Shown here: positions 44,045 to 53,597 of the stretch, piece by piece
Layout of the letters: each line of letters opens with the position of its first letter
Position numbering within the stretch: position 1 is the first letter of the stretch
The notes under the pieces: model-generated
Database searches by the model: none
The model's input: only the letters and a program-made list of their open reading frames with translations
What the model was told of the DNA's origin: nothing
Program-made: the position numbers and the translations under genes
Assembly (NCBI RefSeq): GCF_004208635.1
Contig: NZ_CP035806.1
Coordinates: forward strand, 3,162,001-3,226,000
DNA length: 64,000 nt
Source: Leucobacter triazinivorans
GTDB lineage: Bacteria > Actinomycetota > Actinomycetes > Actinomycetales > Microbacteriaceae
Reading direction: 5' to 3'

Positions 44045-45346
44045 ATGGATCCGAACAAGCTCAACCATGACGCGCAGCCTGCCGAAGGCAAGTTGATCCG
44101 CACCCGTCCGCGAAGCGGAGACGCGTCGCGTCCGCAGGTGCGACCCAAGGCGGAGGGTTGGACGCAGATCACCAGCCCCGACGGGCGCCCGACGCTGCAG
44201 TTCGCGTCCCCCCGGGTGAAGCAGCCCGCCACCCACCTCGCCGACCTGACGCTCGCTGAGCGCGAGGCGAAGGTCGTGGAGATGGGCCTGCCCAAGTTCC
44301 GCGCGAAGCAGCTCTCCAAGCACTACTTCGAGCACCGCACCACCGATCCCGAGCAGATGACCGATCTGCCGAAGGACCGCCGTGAAGAACTCGCCCGAGC
44401 GTTCTTCCCGCCGCTGCTCACCGAGGTGAAGCGCCTCGTCACCGACGACGGCGCGACGGTCAAGTTCTTGTGGCGCCTCTTCGACGGCGCGCTCGTCGAG
44501 TCGGTGCTCATGCGCTATCCCGGCCGCATCACGCTCTGCGTCTCGAGTCAGTGCGGCTGCGGCATGAACTGCCCCTTCTGCGCCACCGGCCAGGCCGGGC
44601 TTACCCGCAACATGTCGACGGCCGAGATCCTCGACCAGATCGTGCAGGCCAACCGGGTGATCGCCGAGGGAGGCCTGGGTCGCAAGCGCGAGGCGGGCAA
44701 CGGCGCGGAGACCGAGCGCGTCAACAACATCGTGTTCATGGGGATGGGCGAGCCGCTCGCCAACTACAAGCGCGTGATGAATGCGGTGCACCGCATGATC
44801 GCGCCGTCGCCAGAGGGACTCGGCATGTCGGCCCGCGGCATCACGGTGTCGACGGTGGGGCTCGCCCCCGCGATCCGCAAACTCGCCGACGAGAACATCC
44901 CCATCACCTTCGCGCTGTCGCTGCACGCGCCCGACGACCAGCTGCGCGACGACCTGATCCCGGTGAACAGCCGCTGGAAGGTCGAGGAGGTGCTCGACGC
45001 CGCCTACCACTACTACGAGACGACAGGGCGCCGCGTCTCGATCGAGTACGCGCTCATCAAGGACATGAACGATCACGGCTGGCGCGCCGATCTGCTCGCC
45101 GAGAAGCTCAACGCGCGCGGCCGCGGCTGGGTGCACGTGAACCCGATCCCGCTCAACCCGACGCCCGGTTCGATCTGGACCGCGTCGACGCGCGAGGTCA
45201 CCCGCGAGTTCGTCGACCGCTTGAACGCCGCGGGGATCCCGACCACGCTGCGCGACACCCGCGGCAAGGAGATCGACGGCGCCTGCGGCCAGCTCGTCGC
45301 CACCGAGCAGGACAAGGCGGAGGCGGCGGCGTTCGCGGCCTCCTGA
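44045..45346 (+). CDS. rlmN: 23S rRNA (adenine-2503-C2) methyltransferase
   Basis: A 433-residue radical-SAM enzyme methylating A2503 of 23S rRNA and A37 of some tRNAs. The 4Fe-4S cysteines are C172, C176 and C179 in CGMNCPFC, and the catalytic cysteine lies in [16 protein letters not shown] near the end. [10 protein letters not shown] and [10 protein letters not shown] are conserved. The N-terminal about 40 residues are an extension over the usual 350-390-residue form. ATG 44045. The plus-strand frame is certain; a 1,897-codon open frame on the opposite strand is a shadow. Confidence 0.95.
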   Translation: MDPNKLNHDAQPAEGKLIRTRPRSGDASRPQVRPKAEGWTQITSPDGRPTLQFASPRVKQPATHLADLTLAEREAKVVEMGLPKFRAKQLSKHYFEHRTTDPEQMTDLPKDRREELARAFFPPLLTEVKRLVTDDGATVKFLWRLFDGALVESVLMRYPGRITLCVSSQCGCGMNCPFCATGQAGLTRNMSTAEILDQIVQANRVIAEGGLGRKREAGNGAETERVNNIVFMGMGEPLANYKRVMNAVHRMIAPSPEGLGMSARGITVSTVGLAPAIRKLADENIPITFALSLHAPDDQLRDDLIPVNSRWKVEEVLDAAYHYYETTGRRVSIEYALIKDMNDHGWRADLLAEKLNARGRGWVHVNPIPLNPTPGSIWTASTREVTREFVDRLNAAGIPTTLRDTRGKEIDGACGQLVATEQDKAEAAAFAAS

Positions 45347-45380
45347 GGGACAATGGCGCTCGCCCAGGTGGTCTCTCGCG

Positions 45381-45441
45381 AATCCGAGGCCCTTCCGCTG
45401 CAGTATTCGGCGAGTACCGCAGCGGGGGAGCCTCGAGTTTC
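45381..45441. repeat. Palindromic element, copy A (3' of DUF559 gene)
   Basis: AATCCGAGGCCCTTCCGCTG and its imperfect inverse GCAGCGGGGGAGCCTCGAGT surround a centre CAGTATTCGGCGAGTACC. The left arm resembles that of copy B at 46662-46726 (GAATTCGAGGCCCCTGCGCT). Position between convergent rlmN and the DUF559 gene also allows a terminator role. Confidence 0.7.
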
Positions 45442-45483
45442 GGGAGAGTTCGAGTTGGCATCGCGGCGAGTCCGGATCGCCGC

Positions 45484-46533
45484 TCACCGTCCATCCCAGC
45501 CGCGATCGCGGAGGGCTTCTGCGAGGCGGCGTCTCAGCTCGGGCTGCTGACGGTACAGCAGCGACGACGTCGCGCGGACGGCCTCCCAGCCGTGCCGTTC
45601 GTAGTAGTGGTACTTCTCGATGTCGCGATTCCACTGCGGACCATCCTTGCGATGGTGATCCCCCTCGTACTCCGCTGCAAGCCGATAGCGCGGCCAGGCG
45701 AACTCGCTGCACCCGAGGAGGACCCCGTTCGCTGCCCGCACGTCGTAGTCGAGCTCGGGCTCAGGCAGCTCCCACTCACGGATCCGCAGCCGCAGGTGCG
45801 ACTCGGGCGGTGAGGCGCTGTGCGTCGAGAGGAGCGGAAGCAGCTCTCCGAGCAGGGAGGAATGCCTGCGGTAGCGCAGCGCCGAGGCGGCCGCGAGGTC
45901 TTCCGCGGTGGCGAGTTGGGGGCGCCTGAACCGTGTGGTGCCGGCGATCCGGTGATCGCGGATGATGGCGTCGCCGAGGGCGACCGCGTCGTCTCGTCGG
46001 AGCAGGGGAGCGACCACGGCCCACGTCGTCGCGGGATCGGTGACCGGCAGGCCATTGTGCTCGACGACGGTCGCCAGGTGCGGGGAGAGGGTGAGTGCGC
46101 GCTGCCCGTGCCTGCGACTGATCCGCCGCGGTGTGCAGCAGCCGATCGTGATCCGGTCGTCGGGCTGCCACGGGTCCCGGGAGCCGCGGCCCGGATCGTG
46201 GCCGGTGCCGGCACGGGTCTCGGCGCGGCGGGTCGGGCGCGGTACTGGCAGCTCCCAGAGCGCCGCCGCCGTGAACCCCGCATAGAACTGGCCGTGAGCA
46301 AGGCTCGAAGCGAGGGCGCGCGCTTGCGCGATCTGCAGGTCGCGCCAGGCCCGATCGGGGTGTGTGCCGTACGTGCTCGGAGGATTCTCGGGGTGGCGCC
46401 GGTAGAGGCCCGGGCCGAGCCGGACGACATCGGGCTGCCGTAGGCGCCGGGCGGACACTCCAACGCGCCGCGCCTCTGCCGCGCTGAACACCGGGCCGAG
46501 AGACGCGGGGAGGGGAAACGGCGGTCGGGGCAT
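45484..46533 (-). CDS. DUF559-domain protein with AbiEi-like N-terminus
   Basis: A 349-residue protein. Residues about 10-50 (PVFSAAEARRVGVSARRLRQ, then LYRR) are the winged-helix start seen in AbiEi-type antitoxin and related proteins. The C-terminal region (about 285-340) with AAEYEGDHHRKDGPQWNRD, IEKYHYYERHGW and R-x-T resembles the DUF559/Vsr-like nuclease fold. The middle section is arginine-rich and poorly conserved. These proteins are numerous in Microbacteriaceae and unassigned. ATG 46533 with GAGGA 7 bases upstream. It is bracketed by the palindromes at 45381 and 46662. Confidence 0.8.
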   Translation of the reverse strand: MPRPPFPLPASLGPVFSAAEARRVGVSARRLRQPDVVRLGPGLYRRHPENPPSTYGTHPDRAWRDLQIAQARALASSLAHGQFYAGFTAAALWELPVPRPTRRAETRAGTGHDPGRGSRDPWQPDDRITIGCCTPRRISRRHGQRALTLSPHLATVVEHNGLPVTDPATTWAVVAPLLRRDDAVALGDAIIRDHRIAGTTRFRRPQLATAEDLAAASALRYRRHSSLLGELLPLLSTHSASPPESHLRLRIREWELPEPELDYDVRAANGVLLGCSEFAWPRYRLAAEYEGDHHRKDGPQWNRDIEKYHYYERHGWEAVRATSSLLYRQQPELRRRLAEALRDRGWDGR

Positions 46534-46661
46534 GCTCGAATCCTCGCAAGATCCGGCACCGTGCAACGCCGGGGCACGGAATCTGTGCATGACTGCTCAG
46601 GCAGTCGTCCTGATGTTCCGTTGTGAACGAAACTCGCAGCCAGCGCGCCATTGTTCCGGGC

Positions 46662-46726
46662 GAATTCGAGGCCCCTGCGCTGCGTTATCGCGATGATAGC
46701 GCAGCGCAGAGGCCTCGAAATCGAAA
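46662..46726. repeat. Palindromic element, copy B (5' of DUF559 gene)
   Basis: TTCGAGGCCCCTGCGCTGCG pairs with CGCAGCGCAGAGGCCTCGAA around TTATCGCGATGATAG, with two mismatches in about 25 bp. Related to copy A at 45381-45441. Located 130 bases upstream of the DUF559 gene's ATG. Confidence 0.8.
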
Positions 46727-46732
46727 GTAGGG

Positions 46733-46778
46733 CGGGGCAGAGTGGGGTCGGGCAGAGTGGGGCGGGGCAGAGTGGGGC
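46733..46778. repeat. Three 15-bp tandem repeats (CGGGGCAGAGTGGGG)
   Basis: Three near-identical copies of CGGGGCAGAGTGGGG, one with GGTCGG, directly after palindrome copy B and ending about 10 bases before the 3' end of the aminotransferase gene. The 46534-46788 gap holds only this, the palindrome and the DUF559 promoter region. Confidence 0.85.
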
Positions 46779-46788
46779 GTCCGCCGGC

Positions 46789-47868
46789 TCAGCGCCCGAG
46801 CGCTCGCGCGAGCATCTCCACGTCGTCCACGGTGTTCCAGAGATGGAACGAGATGCGCGCATTGCCCGCGCGACCCGACGCCGTGATCCCGTGGGCGGTG
46901 AGCGCGGCGAGGTCGCGGCCGTCGGGATCGGCCCACGTGACGATCGCCGAGTCGCCCGCGGGCAGGCCGAGCGTCTCGCGTGCGGCGTTCGCCAGGGTCA
47001 GGTCGTGCGCGTGCACGGCCCGGGGGTCGAGTGCGGCGATTCCGCGCAGCGCCGCCTCGGTGCCGCCCAACGCGGGCCACGCGGGCGAGACGTCGAACCG
47101 TCCGGCACCGGCCGCGAGCGGCGTGTGCCCGGCATAGCACGACTCCCAGACCTCGTCGGCCGAGCACCACCCGGCCGCGATCGGAACGAGCGCGTCGTCG
47201 AGTCCCTCGCGCACGGTGAGGAACGCCGTTCCGCGCGGTGCGCAGAGCCACTTGTACGCGTGGCAGACGGTGAAGTCGAAGCCGGTCGCCCCGACGGGCA
47301 GCCAGCCGAGCGACTGCGTGAGATCGACGAGGGTGCGGGCGTCCGCGCGTGCGGCGGCGTCGGTGATCGCAGCGGCGTCGGCGACGGCCCCGGTGGCGGA
47401 CTGCACGAGGGAGAACGCGACCAGCGCCGTGCGTTCGGTCACCTCGTCGGCGAGCCGCTCCACCGGCGCGAAGCGCACGCGGACTCCGCGGTGCGCGAGC
47501 TGCTCCAGCGGGTGCGCCAGCGAAGCGAAGTCGCCTGCCGCGCAGAGCACCTCGGCGCCGTCGGGCAGGCAGGTCCCCACGACGGAGACGAGCTGCGAGA
47601 CCTGCGTGCCGAGCGCGACCCGATCCGTCCGGACGCCGGCGATCTCCGCGAAGAGGTCGCGGCAGCGCCGCGCCTGCTCGCCGAGCGCTCGTGCGTCGAG
47701 ACGACCGCGCTCCCACTCGTCCACGAACGCGCGCATGGCGGCTGCGGTATCGGCCGACGGTAGCCCCGCCGTGCAGGCGGAGAGGTACCCCGGCCCGGCC
47801 GCGAACCCGAGGTCGAAGCGGGGCGGGAGCTGTCCGGTGGACTGAGCTGAGGAATGACTGGGGCCCAT
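46789..47868 (-). CDS. Class V aminotransferase-fold PLP enzyme
   Basis: A 359-residue fold-type I PLP enzyme of the class V group (kynureninase/cysteine desulfurase relatives). The Schiff-base lysine is K206 in CHAYKWLCAPRG, with D182 (LVDLTQSLGWLPV) contacting the PLP ring. There is no active-site cysteine loop typical of NifS. It probably acts as a lyase or aminotransferase on an amino acid; the substrate is unknown. It is divergent from a LysR-MFS pair, which may regulate it through the shared 93-bp promoter region. Confidence 0.87.
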   Translation of the reverse strand: MGPSHSSAQSTGQLPPRFDLGFAAGPGYLSACTAGLPSADTAAAMRAFVDEWERGRLDARALGEQARRCRDLFAEIAGVRTDRVALGTQVSQLVSVVGTCLPDGAEVLCAAGDFASLAHPLEQLAHRGVRVRFAPVERLADEVTERTALVAFSLVQSATGAVADAAAITDAAARADARTLVDLTQSLGWLPVGATGFDFTVCHAYKWLCAPRGTAFLTVREGLDDALVPIAAGWCSADEVWESCYAGHTPLAAGAGRFDVSPAWPALGGTEAALRGIAALDPRAVHAHDLTLANAARETLGLPAGDSAIVTWADPDGRDLAALTAHGITASGRAGNARISFHLWNTVDDVEMLARALGR

Positions 47869-47896
47869 GCGAACAGGGTAGGAGACGAGCTGTCAT

Positions 47897-47913
47897 AATG
47901 AAACAGAATCATT
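47897..47913. promoter_or_regulatory. Candidate LysR operator AATGA-N7-TCATT
   Basis: A perfect 5-bp inverted repeat, AATGA/TCATT with seven bases between, in an AT-rich patch of the divergent intergenic region. LysR regulators often bind such interrupted dyads next to their own divergent promoter. Assignment is inferred. Confidence 0.4.
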
Positions 47914-47961
47914 CTTATCTTTTGCTTCAGTTGAGGTTATGCATCCGCTACCATCGGAGGT

Positions 47962-48912
47962 ATGACCGCCCTTCGACACGCAGACCCGCTGGGGTCGATC
48001 GATTCGACCGAGCTGCGCATCCTCCATGCACTCGCGACCACCGGCTCGCTCACCGCCGCGGCGGCCAGCCTCGGCCTGAGCCAGCCCGCCGTGAGTCAGC
48101 GCATCAAGCGCGTCGAGACCCGGCTCGCGGTGCCCCTCATCGAGCGCAGCGGGCGGGGGATCCGACTCACGCCGGCCGGGCGGATCCTCGCCGATCACGG
48201 GCGCACGGTCGTCGCCGAGATCGACGCCGCCATCGCCGCGATCGACGATCTCCGCGGTGAGCGCGCCGGCATCCTGCGCCTGGTCGGCTTCCCCAGTGCG
48301 AGCGCCACGGTCGTTCCTGCGCTGATGCGCGAACTGGGGCAGGAGGCCCCGGACGTCGCGCTGCAGTATCGCGAGGCCGAGCCGCCCGCCGCGACCGCGA
48401 TGCTGCGCGACGGAGAGGTCGATTGCGCGCTGGTCTTCGACTACGAGGGCGCTGCCGAGCTGCCCGCCGGCAGTGCGTTCATGCCGCTGTGGCGCGAGGA
48501 GGTGCAGCTCGTGGTGTCGAGCGAACGCGGCACGGAGAACGGGACCGCGCGCCTCGGCGACTTCGCCGCGGAGCACTGGATCGCGGGGTGCGAGAAGTGT
48601 CGGGGGCACTTGCTCAGCGCTGCCGGGGAGGCGGGCTTCGAACCCGACATCATTCAGGAGACGGACAACGTGCCCGCGATGCTCGCGATGGCGGCCGCGG
48701 GCGGGGCCGTCGCCCTCGTGCCCGGCCTGGCGCTCGCGGCGGCGCGCACGCTTCCGGACGACGCCTGCGCACTCCAGCTGGATCCGCCCCGGTACCGCAC
48801 GATCGGCCTCGTCTCCATGGCCACCGCGAACGAGAGCCCGCAGGTGCGGCTGGCGAAGCGATTGCTCGCGGGAGTCGACGGCGCGCGGTGGGGCTTGGAG
48901 ACCGTCGCGTGA
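47962..48912 (+). CDS. LysR-family transcriptional regulator
   Basis: A 316-residue LTTR. The N-terminal winged helix (LRILHALATTGSLTAAAASL, GLSQPAVSQRIKRVE) and the periplasmic-binding-protein-like effector domain from about residue 100 are intact. Two cysteines (AGCEKCRGH) in the effector domain are unusual. ATG 47962 has GGAGG 4 bases upstream (CGGAGGTATG). It is coupled to the MFS gene by GTGA and divergent from the aminotransferase gene, the usual layout of an LTTR controlling both. Confidence 0.92.
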   Translation: MTALRHADPLGSIDSTELRILHALATTGSLTAAAASLGLSQPAVSQRIKRVETRLAVPLIERSGRGIRLTPAGRILADHGRTVVAEIDAAIAAIDDLRGERAGILRLVGFPSASATVVPALMRELGQEAPDVALQYREAEPPAATAMLRDGEVDCALVFDYEGAAELPAGSAFMPLWREEVQLVVSSERGTENGTARLGDFAAEHWIAGCEKCRGHLLSAAGEAGFEPDIIQETDNVPAMLAMAAAGGAVALVPGLALAAARTLPDDACALQLDPPRYRTIGLVSMATANESPQVRLAKRLLAGVDGARWGLETVA

Positions 48913-50174
48913 CCGCGACGACGGAGCGACTGCCCGCGACGCGCACGCAGTCGCGCATCGTCGCGATCCTCGCGCTGGCCACGGTGCTCGGAGGACTCGG
49001 GGTCGGTGCGTCGCTCTCCGCCGGTGCGCTCCTCATCGTGGACATCACCGGCAACGATGCGCTCTCGGGACTCGGCTCGACGATGAACGCGGTCGGTGCC
49101 GCGCTCGCGGGCATGCCATTGGCGCGGCTCGCTGCGCGCCGCGGGCGCCGCATCGCGCTCGCCTCGGGCAACGCGATCGCCGTACTCGGCGCGGTCGCGA
49201 TCATCGCGGCGGCGGCGGCCGGGGCATCGCCGCTCCTGTTCGCCGGTCTCGCGGTGCTGGGCGTCGCGAGCGCCGTGCAGCTCCAGTCGCGGTTCGCCGC
49301 CACCGACCTCGCAGTGCCCGAGAACCGAGCTCGCGACCTCTCGCTCGTCGTCTGGTCGATCACCATAGGCGCCGTCATCGGACCCAACCTCATCACCCCG
49401 GGCGAAGCGGTCGGCGAGGCCCTCGGCCTCCCCGGCCTCGCGGGCATCTTCGTGTTCACCATCGGTGCTCAGCTCGCCGCCGGGCTCGTGGTGTGGATCG
49501 GGCTGCGCCCCGATCCGCTGATCGAGTCCCGCAGGCTGGCGGCGGTCGCGCGCTCGGCCGATGCTGTGCGCCCCTCCGGCGACGGCCCGCACCCGGAGGC
49601 GACGGCCGGGCGAGGTCGCCGCGCGCAGTTCCTCGTGATCGCGCTCATCGCGCTGGCGCACGCCACCATGGTGGGGATCATGGCGATGACGCCGCTCCAC
49701 ATCACGCACCACGGCGGCAGCATCACGCTCGTCGGATTCACCATCAGCCTGCACATCGCGGGCATGTACGCGCTCTCGCCGGTGTTCGGCATGCTGGCCG
49801 GCCGCATCGGCACGCGGCCGGTCGTGCTACTCGGCTTCGCGGTGCTCGCGCTCGCGGCCGTGGGTGCCGGAACCGGGGGAGAGTCGATGCCGGTGATCCA
49901 GACTGCACTGGTGCTGCTCGGGATCGGGTGGAGCATGGTGACGGTCGCCGGATCCGCGCTGCTCACCGAGGTCACCCCGCTGGAGGTGCGTCCGCGGCGG
50001 CAGGGGCAGTCGGACACGATCATGAACGCTGCGGGAGCCGTGTTCGGTGCAGCCTCGGGCGCGATCTTCGCCGCAGGCGGATTCCCGGTGCTCGCCGGGG
50101 TCGCCGGGGCGCTCATCGTCCTCGGCGTCGTCGCGACGGCGCTCCTCCGGTCCCGGCGCGACTCAGTACACTAG
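48909..50174 (+). CDS. MFS transporter (12 TM)
   Basis: A 421-residue major-facilitator protein with 12 hydrophobic helices and the loop 2-3 motif MPLARLAARRGRRIAL. It is predicted to export or import a small molecule with proton coupling. GTG 48909 overlaps the LysR gene stop (GTGA). Together with the LysR regulator and divergent PLP enzyme it looks like one transport-regulation module; the substrate is unknown. The 3' end carries the likely gltX promoter. Confidence 0.9.
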   Translation: MTATTERLPATRTQSRIVAILALATVLGGLGVGASLSAGALLIVDITGNDALSGLGSTMNAVGAALAGMPLARLAARRGRRIALASGNAIAVLGAVAIIAAAAAGASPLLFAGLAVLGVASAVQLQSRFAATDLAVPENRARDLSLVVWSITIGAVIGPNLITPGEAVGEALGLPGLAGIFVFTIGAQLAAGLVVWIGLRPDPLIESRRLAAVARSADAVRPSGDGPHPEATAGRGRRAQFLVIALIALAHATMVGIMAMTPLHITHHGGSITLVGFTISLHIAGMYALSPVFGMLAGRIGTRPVVLLGFAVLALAAVGAGTGGESMPVIQTALVLLGIGWSMVTVAGSALLTEVTPLEVRPRRQGQSDTIMNAAGAVFGAASGAIFAAGGFPVLAGVAGALIVLGVVATALLRSRRDSVH

Positions 50175-50181
50175 AACACGA
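50143..50181 (+). promoter_or_regulatory. Probable gltX promoter, leaderless
   Basis: TACACT at 50167-50172 is a good -10 hexamer ending eight bases before the A of the gltX ATG. There is no Shine-Dalgarno there (CTAGAACACG). That geometry implies transcription starting at or next to the start codon. The -35 region is weak. Confidence 0.45.
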
Positions 50182-51740
50182 TGTCAGCTCACACCTTCCC
50201 CCAGACCGCCGCCGCGGGCCCCGTGTTCTCCACCGCTTCCGGGAGCGACGTGCGCGTGCGCTTCTGCCCCTCGCCCACGGGCACCCCGCACGTGGGCATG
50301 GTGCGCACCGCGCTCTTCAACTGGGCCTACGCCCGGCACACCGGAGGCACCTTCGTGTTCCGCATCGAAGACACCGATGCGGCGCGAGACAGCGAGGAGA
50401 GCTACGCGCAGATCCTCGACTCCTTGCGGTGGCTCGGCCTCGACTGGGATGAGGGCATCGACGTCGGCGGGCCGCACGGGCCCTACCGGCAGTCGCAGCG
50501 CGGCGACGTCTACCGCGACATCGCGGCGCGCCTGCAGGAGGCCGGATACCTCTACGAGAGCTACTCCACGGCGGAAGAGATCGACGCGCGCAACGCGGCA
50601 GCCGGGCGTCCGAAGCAGCTGGGCTACGACAATTACGACCGCGACCTCACGGAGGAGCAGCGCGAGGCGTTCCGTGCCGAGGGGCGCGAGCCGGCGCTGC
50701 GCTTCCGCGTCCCCGACACCGACCTCTCGTTCGACGACCTGGTGCGCGGCGACATCTCGTTCCCGGCCGGCTCCACAATTGATTTCGTCGTGGTGCGCCC
50801 GGGCGGAGCCCCGCTCTACACGCTCACCAATCCCGTCGACGACGCGCTCATGGGCATCACCCACGTGCTCCGGGGAGAGGACCTGCTGTCGTCGACGCCG
50901 CGTCAGATCGCGCTGCACCGGGCGCTCGTCGAGCTCGGCATCGAGCCCGCGATCCCGCGCTTCGGCCACCTGCCCTACGTGATGGGCGAGGGCAACAAGA
51001 AGCTCTCGAAGCGCGATCCGGAATCGAACCTGCTCAATCACCGTGCGCGCGGCTTCATCCCTGAGGGGCTGCTCAACTACCTGTCGCTCCTCGGCTGGTC
51101 GCTCGCGCCGGATCGCGACATCTTCACGAGCGCCGAGATGGTGGCCGCATTCGACGTGGCGGACGTCAACCCGAACCCCGCGCGCTTCGACCAGAAGAAG
51201 GCCGACGCGATCAACGCCGATCACATCCGGCTGCTCGACGAGGAAGATTTCGGCCGGCGCATCCTGCCCTATCTCATCGCCGGCGGTGCGCTGCCGGTCG
51301 AGCCCACCGATGCGCAGCTTGCCACCGTGCGAGCCGCGGTGCCGCTCGTGCAGACCCGCATCACGGTGCTCTCCGAGGCGGTCGGCATGCTCGGCTTCCT
51401 GTTCACGACCGCCGATGCACTCGTGTACGAGGACGACGCGCTGAAGTCCCTCAAGGGCGACGCCCCCGAGGTGCTCCGCGCCGGTATCGCCGCGCTCGAG
51501 GCGCTTTCCGAGGAGTCGTGGCGCACGGAGCCCATCCAGGACGCGCTGCAGGCAGCTCTCATCGAGCGCATGGGTCTCAAGCCTCGCCTCGCCTTCGGGC
51601 CGCTGCGGGTCGCGGCCTCCGGGCGCCGTGTGTCGCCTCCGCTGTTCGAGTCGTTCGAGCTGCTGGGCCGCGAGGAATCCCTCGCGCGCCTGGGCCGTCT
51701 CGATGCGCAGCTCGCGGAAGGGGCGGAGCCGCGGGCATGA
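50181..51740 (+). CDS. gltX: Glutamate-tRNA ligase
   Basis: A 519-residue class I aminoacyl-tRNA synthetase. HIGH motif as [11 protein letters not shown] (H37), the [15 protein letters not shown] block, and KMSKS as [10 protein letters not shown] (K274-R278). It charges tRNA-Glu, and indirectly tRNA-Gln in organisms with GatCAB. ATG 50181 appears leaderless. Length of about 500 is typical for actinobacteria. The stop overlaps the next flavoprotein gene (ATGA). Confidence 0.97.
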   Translation: MSAHTFPQTAAAGPVFSTASGSDVRVRFCPSPTGTPHVGMVRTALFNWAYARHTGGTFVFRIEDTDAARDSEESYAQILDSLRWLGLDWDEGIDVGGPHGPYRQSQRGDVYRDIAARLQEAGYLYESYSTAEEIDARNAAAGRPKQLGYDNYDRDLTEEQREAFRAEGREPALRFRVPDTDLSFDDLVRGDISFPAGSTIDFVVVRPGGAPLYTLTNPVDDALMGITHVLRGEDLLSSTPRQIALHRALVELGIEPAIPRFGHLPYVMGEGNKKLSKRDPESNLLNHRARGFIPEGLLNYLSLLGWSLAPDRDIFTSAEMVAAFDVADVNPNPARFDQKKADAINADHIRLLDEEDFGRRILPYLIAGGALPVEPTDAQLATVRAAVPLVQTRITVLSEAVGMLGFLFTTADALVYEDDALKSLKGDAPEVLRAGIAALEALSEESWRTEPIQDALQAALIERMGLKPRLAFGPLRVAASGRRVSPPLFESFELLGREESLARLGRLDAQLAEGAEPRA

Positions 51741-52729
51741 CGGCCGAGGATCGCGAGGCTCCCATCGGCGTCGCCGTGATCGGCGGCGGGCCCGCCGGGC
51801 TGTCCGCGGGCCTGCAGCTGGTGCGGGCCAATCGACGGATCGCGATCCTCGACAGCAATCGTCCCCGGCACTCGGCGACCCTTCGGTCGCACGGCTTCCT
51901 GACGCGTGACGGTGCGCCCCCGCTCGAACTGCGCCGCCTCGGCCGCGAGGAGTTCGAGTCCTATCCGACCGCGATCTATGCGCAGGCGCTCACGCGGGAG
52001 GTGGTGCCGCTGAGCGCTGAGGAGGCGCGAGCCGTCGGATTCCCGGACGGGATCGGGTTCCGGGTGCGCGGCACCGGAATCCGCGGCGCGGCCGACGTCG
52101 AGTTCGTGGCCCGCCGCGTGCTCATCGCCGCTGGCCTCACCGAGGAGCTCCCCGCGCTCCCGATGATCCGCGCCTACTACGGCACGGCGCTCCACAGCTG
52201 CGTCGAGTGCGACGGGTTCGAGAAGTCCGACGAGCCGCTCGCGCTCATCGGCGAGACCTCCGACGTGTTCGCGCGGGCGCTGCTCATCAGCCGCTTCAGC
52301 TCCGACCTGATCGTCTTCACCAACGGCGCCGACGCTGTGCTCCCGCTCCAGGAGCAGCAGCTCGCGTCGATCGGCATCCGCGTCGAGCGTCGTCCGATCG
52401 ACGACATCGTCGGCGAGCGGGCCGAGATGACGGGTGTGCGGCTCGTCGACGGCGAGGTGATCCCGCGCGTCGGCGGCTTCGTGCGCCCGCGGTGGCATGC
52501 CCCCGTCGAGTTCTTGGGAGACCTCGACATCGACCGCGACGACTGGGGCCTCGTCGCGGTGAACGATCGCGGCGAGACGTCGATCCGCGGCGTGTACGCG
52601 GTGGGCGACATCGTGCCGCCCGGCCCCCAGCAGCTCATCATCGCGGCGGGCAGTGGTGCGCGCGTCGCGGCGAAGCTCAACATGGACATGATCCGCGGCG
52701 CCGTCGGCGTCGGGCAGACGGATCACTGA
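51737..52729 (+). CDS. Thioredoxin-reductase-like FAD/NAD(P) oxidoreductase
   Basis: A 330-residue pyridine nucleotide-disulfide family protein. FAD motif [15 protein letters not shown] is at about 14-28. A CxxC (CVEC) appears in [12 protein letters not shown], in the position of the thioredoxin-reductase active-site pair. The C-terminal second FAD segment [10 protein letters not shown] is intact. It has an insertion-free small form, so it may be a ferredoxin/bacillithiol-disulfide-type or mycothione-independent reductase; its partner is unknown. ATG 51737 overlaps gltX (ATGA). Confidence 0.87.
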   Translation: MTAEDREAPIGVAVIGGGPAGLSAGLQLVRANRRIAILDSNRPRHSATLRSHGFLTRDGAPPLELRRLGREEFESYPTAIYAQALTREVVPLSAEEARAVGFPDGIGFRVRGTGIRGAADVEFVARRVLIAAGLTEELPALPMIRAYYGTALHSCVECDGFEKSDEPLALIGETSDVFARALLISRFSSDLIVFTNGADAVLPLQEQQLASIGIRVERRPIDDIVGERAEMTGVRLVDGEVIPRVGGFVRPRWHAPVEFLGDLDIDRDDWGLVAVNDRGETSIRGVYAVGDIVPPGPQQLIIAAGSGARVAAKLNMDMIRGAVGVGQTDH

Positions 52730-52787
52730 CTCGATCGGATCCGCCCGGGTTCGATCACCGCCGAACGGAATCCCCGAGGAGACCACT

Positions 52788-53576
52788 GTGAATGAGAGAA
52801 CGACTATGACCGAGGAACGAGCGGCCGGGCGCACCCCGGATGACGCGGGGTCTGGGCAGCCGGGCGTCGACCCGGCAGCCGGAACCGGCCAGCCCCAGCC
52901 CGTCGCTGCGCGCGCGTCGCAGGCGGGCGCCCGATACGCGGTCATCATGGCGGCGTTCGTCGGCATCCTCCTCATCTCCAACGTGGTCGCGGTCAAGCCG
53001 ATCGCGTTCGGCGCGATTCCGCTCGGCGAGTTCGCGCTTCCCCTCGTCTTCGACGGCGGCGTCTTCCTGTTCCCCCTCGCGTACATCCTCGGCGACGTGC
53101 TCGCCGAGGTCTACGGGCTGAAAGCCTCGCGCCGCGCGATCTTCACGGCGTTCGCCCTGGCCCTCGTCGCCTCGCTCACCATCCTCGCGGTGCAGATGTC
53201 GCCGCCCGCCGACGGCTGGGAGAATCAGGACGCCTTCGCCGCAGTGCTGGGCTTCGTGCCGCGCATCGTCGCCGCGAGCCTCATCGCCTTCCTAGCGGGG
53301 CAGTTGCTGAACGCCTGGGTGCTCGATCGCCTGCGCCGGCGCACCTCCGGTCGTTTCCTGCGCACCCGCCTCATCGCCTCGACGGTCGCCGGGCAGTTGC
53401 TCGACACGCTGCTGTTCTGCACGATCGCGTTCGCCGGGATCATCACCGGTATCGACTTCGTGATGTACGTGGTGCTCGGTTACGTGGTCAAGGTGCTGGC
53501 CGAGGTCGTGCTGCTGCCCGTGACGACCCGGGTGATCCGCGCGGTTCGCGCGGCCGAAGAGCGGGCCGCGGCGTAG
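52788..53576 (+). CDS. yhhQ: Queuosine precursor transporter
   Basis: A 262-residue membrane protein of the YhhQ/QPTR (DUF165) family, which imports 7-deazaguanine queuosine precursors such as preQ0/preQ1. About 45 polar N-terminal residues precede six hydrophobic helices; LISNVVAVKPI, FLFPLAYILGDVLAEVYG and the GQLLDTLLFCTIAF block are family signatures. GTG 52788 has GAGGAG 6 bases upstream. It is convergent with tgt, whose enzyme inserts the precursor into tRNA. Confidence 0.93.
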   Translation: MNERTTMTEERAAGRTPDDAGSGQPGVDPAAGTGQPQPVAARASQAGARYAVIMAAFVGILLISNVVAVKPIAFGAIPLGEFALPLVFDGGVFLFPLAYILGDVLAEVYGLKASRRAIFTAFALALVASLTILAVQMSPPADGWENQDAFAAVLGFVPRIVAASLIAFLAGQLLNAWVLDRLRRRTSGRFLRTRLIASTVAGQLLDTLLFCTIAFAGIITGIDFVMYVVLGYVVKVLAEVVLLPVTTRVIRAVRAAEERAAA

Positions 53577-53597
53577 CGCGGGTCCGCTGAGCGGTGA

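Noticed and set aside
40019..45712. A 1,897-codon open frame on the minus strand
   Set aside because: It covers the opposite strand of ALDH, DUF779, aldo/keto reductase and rlmN, all of which have catalytic motifs. No protein-like features.
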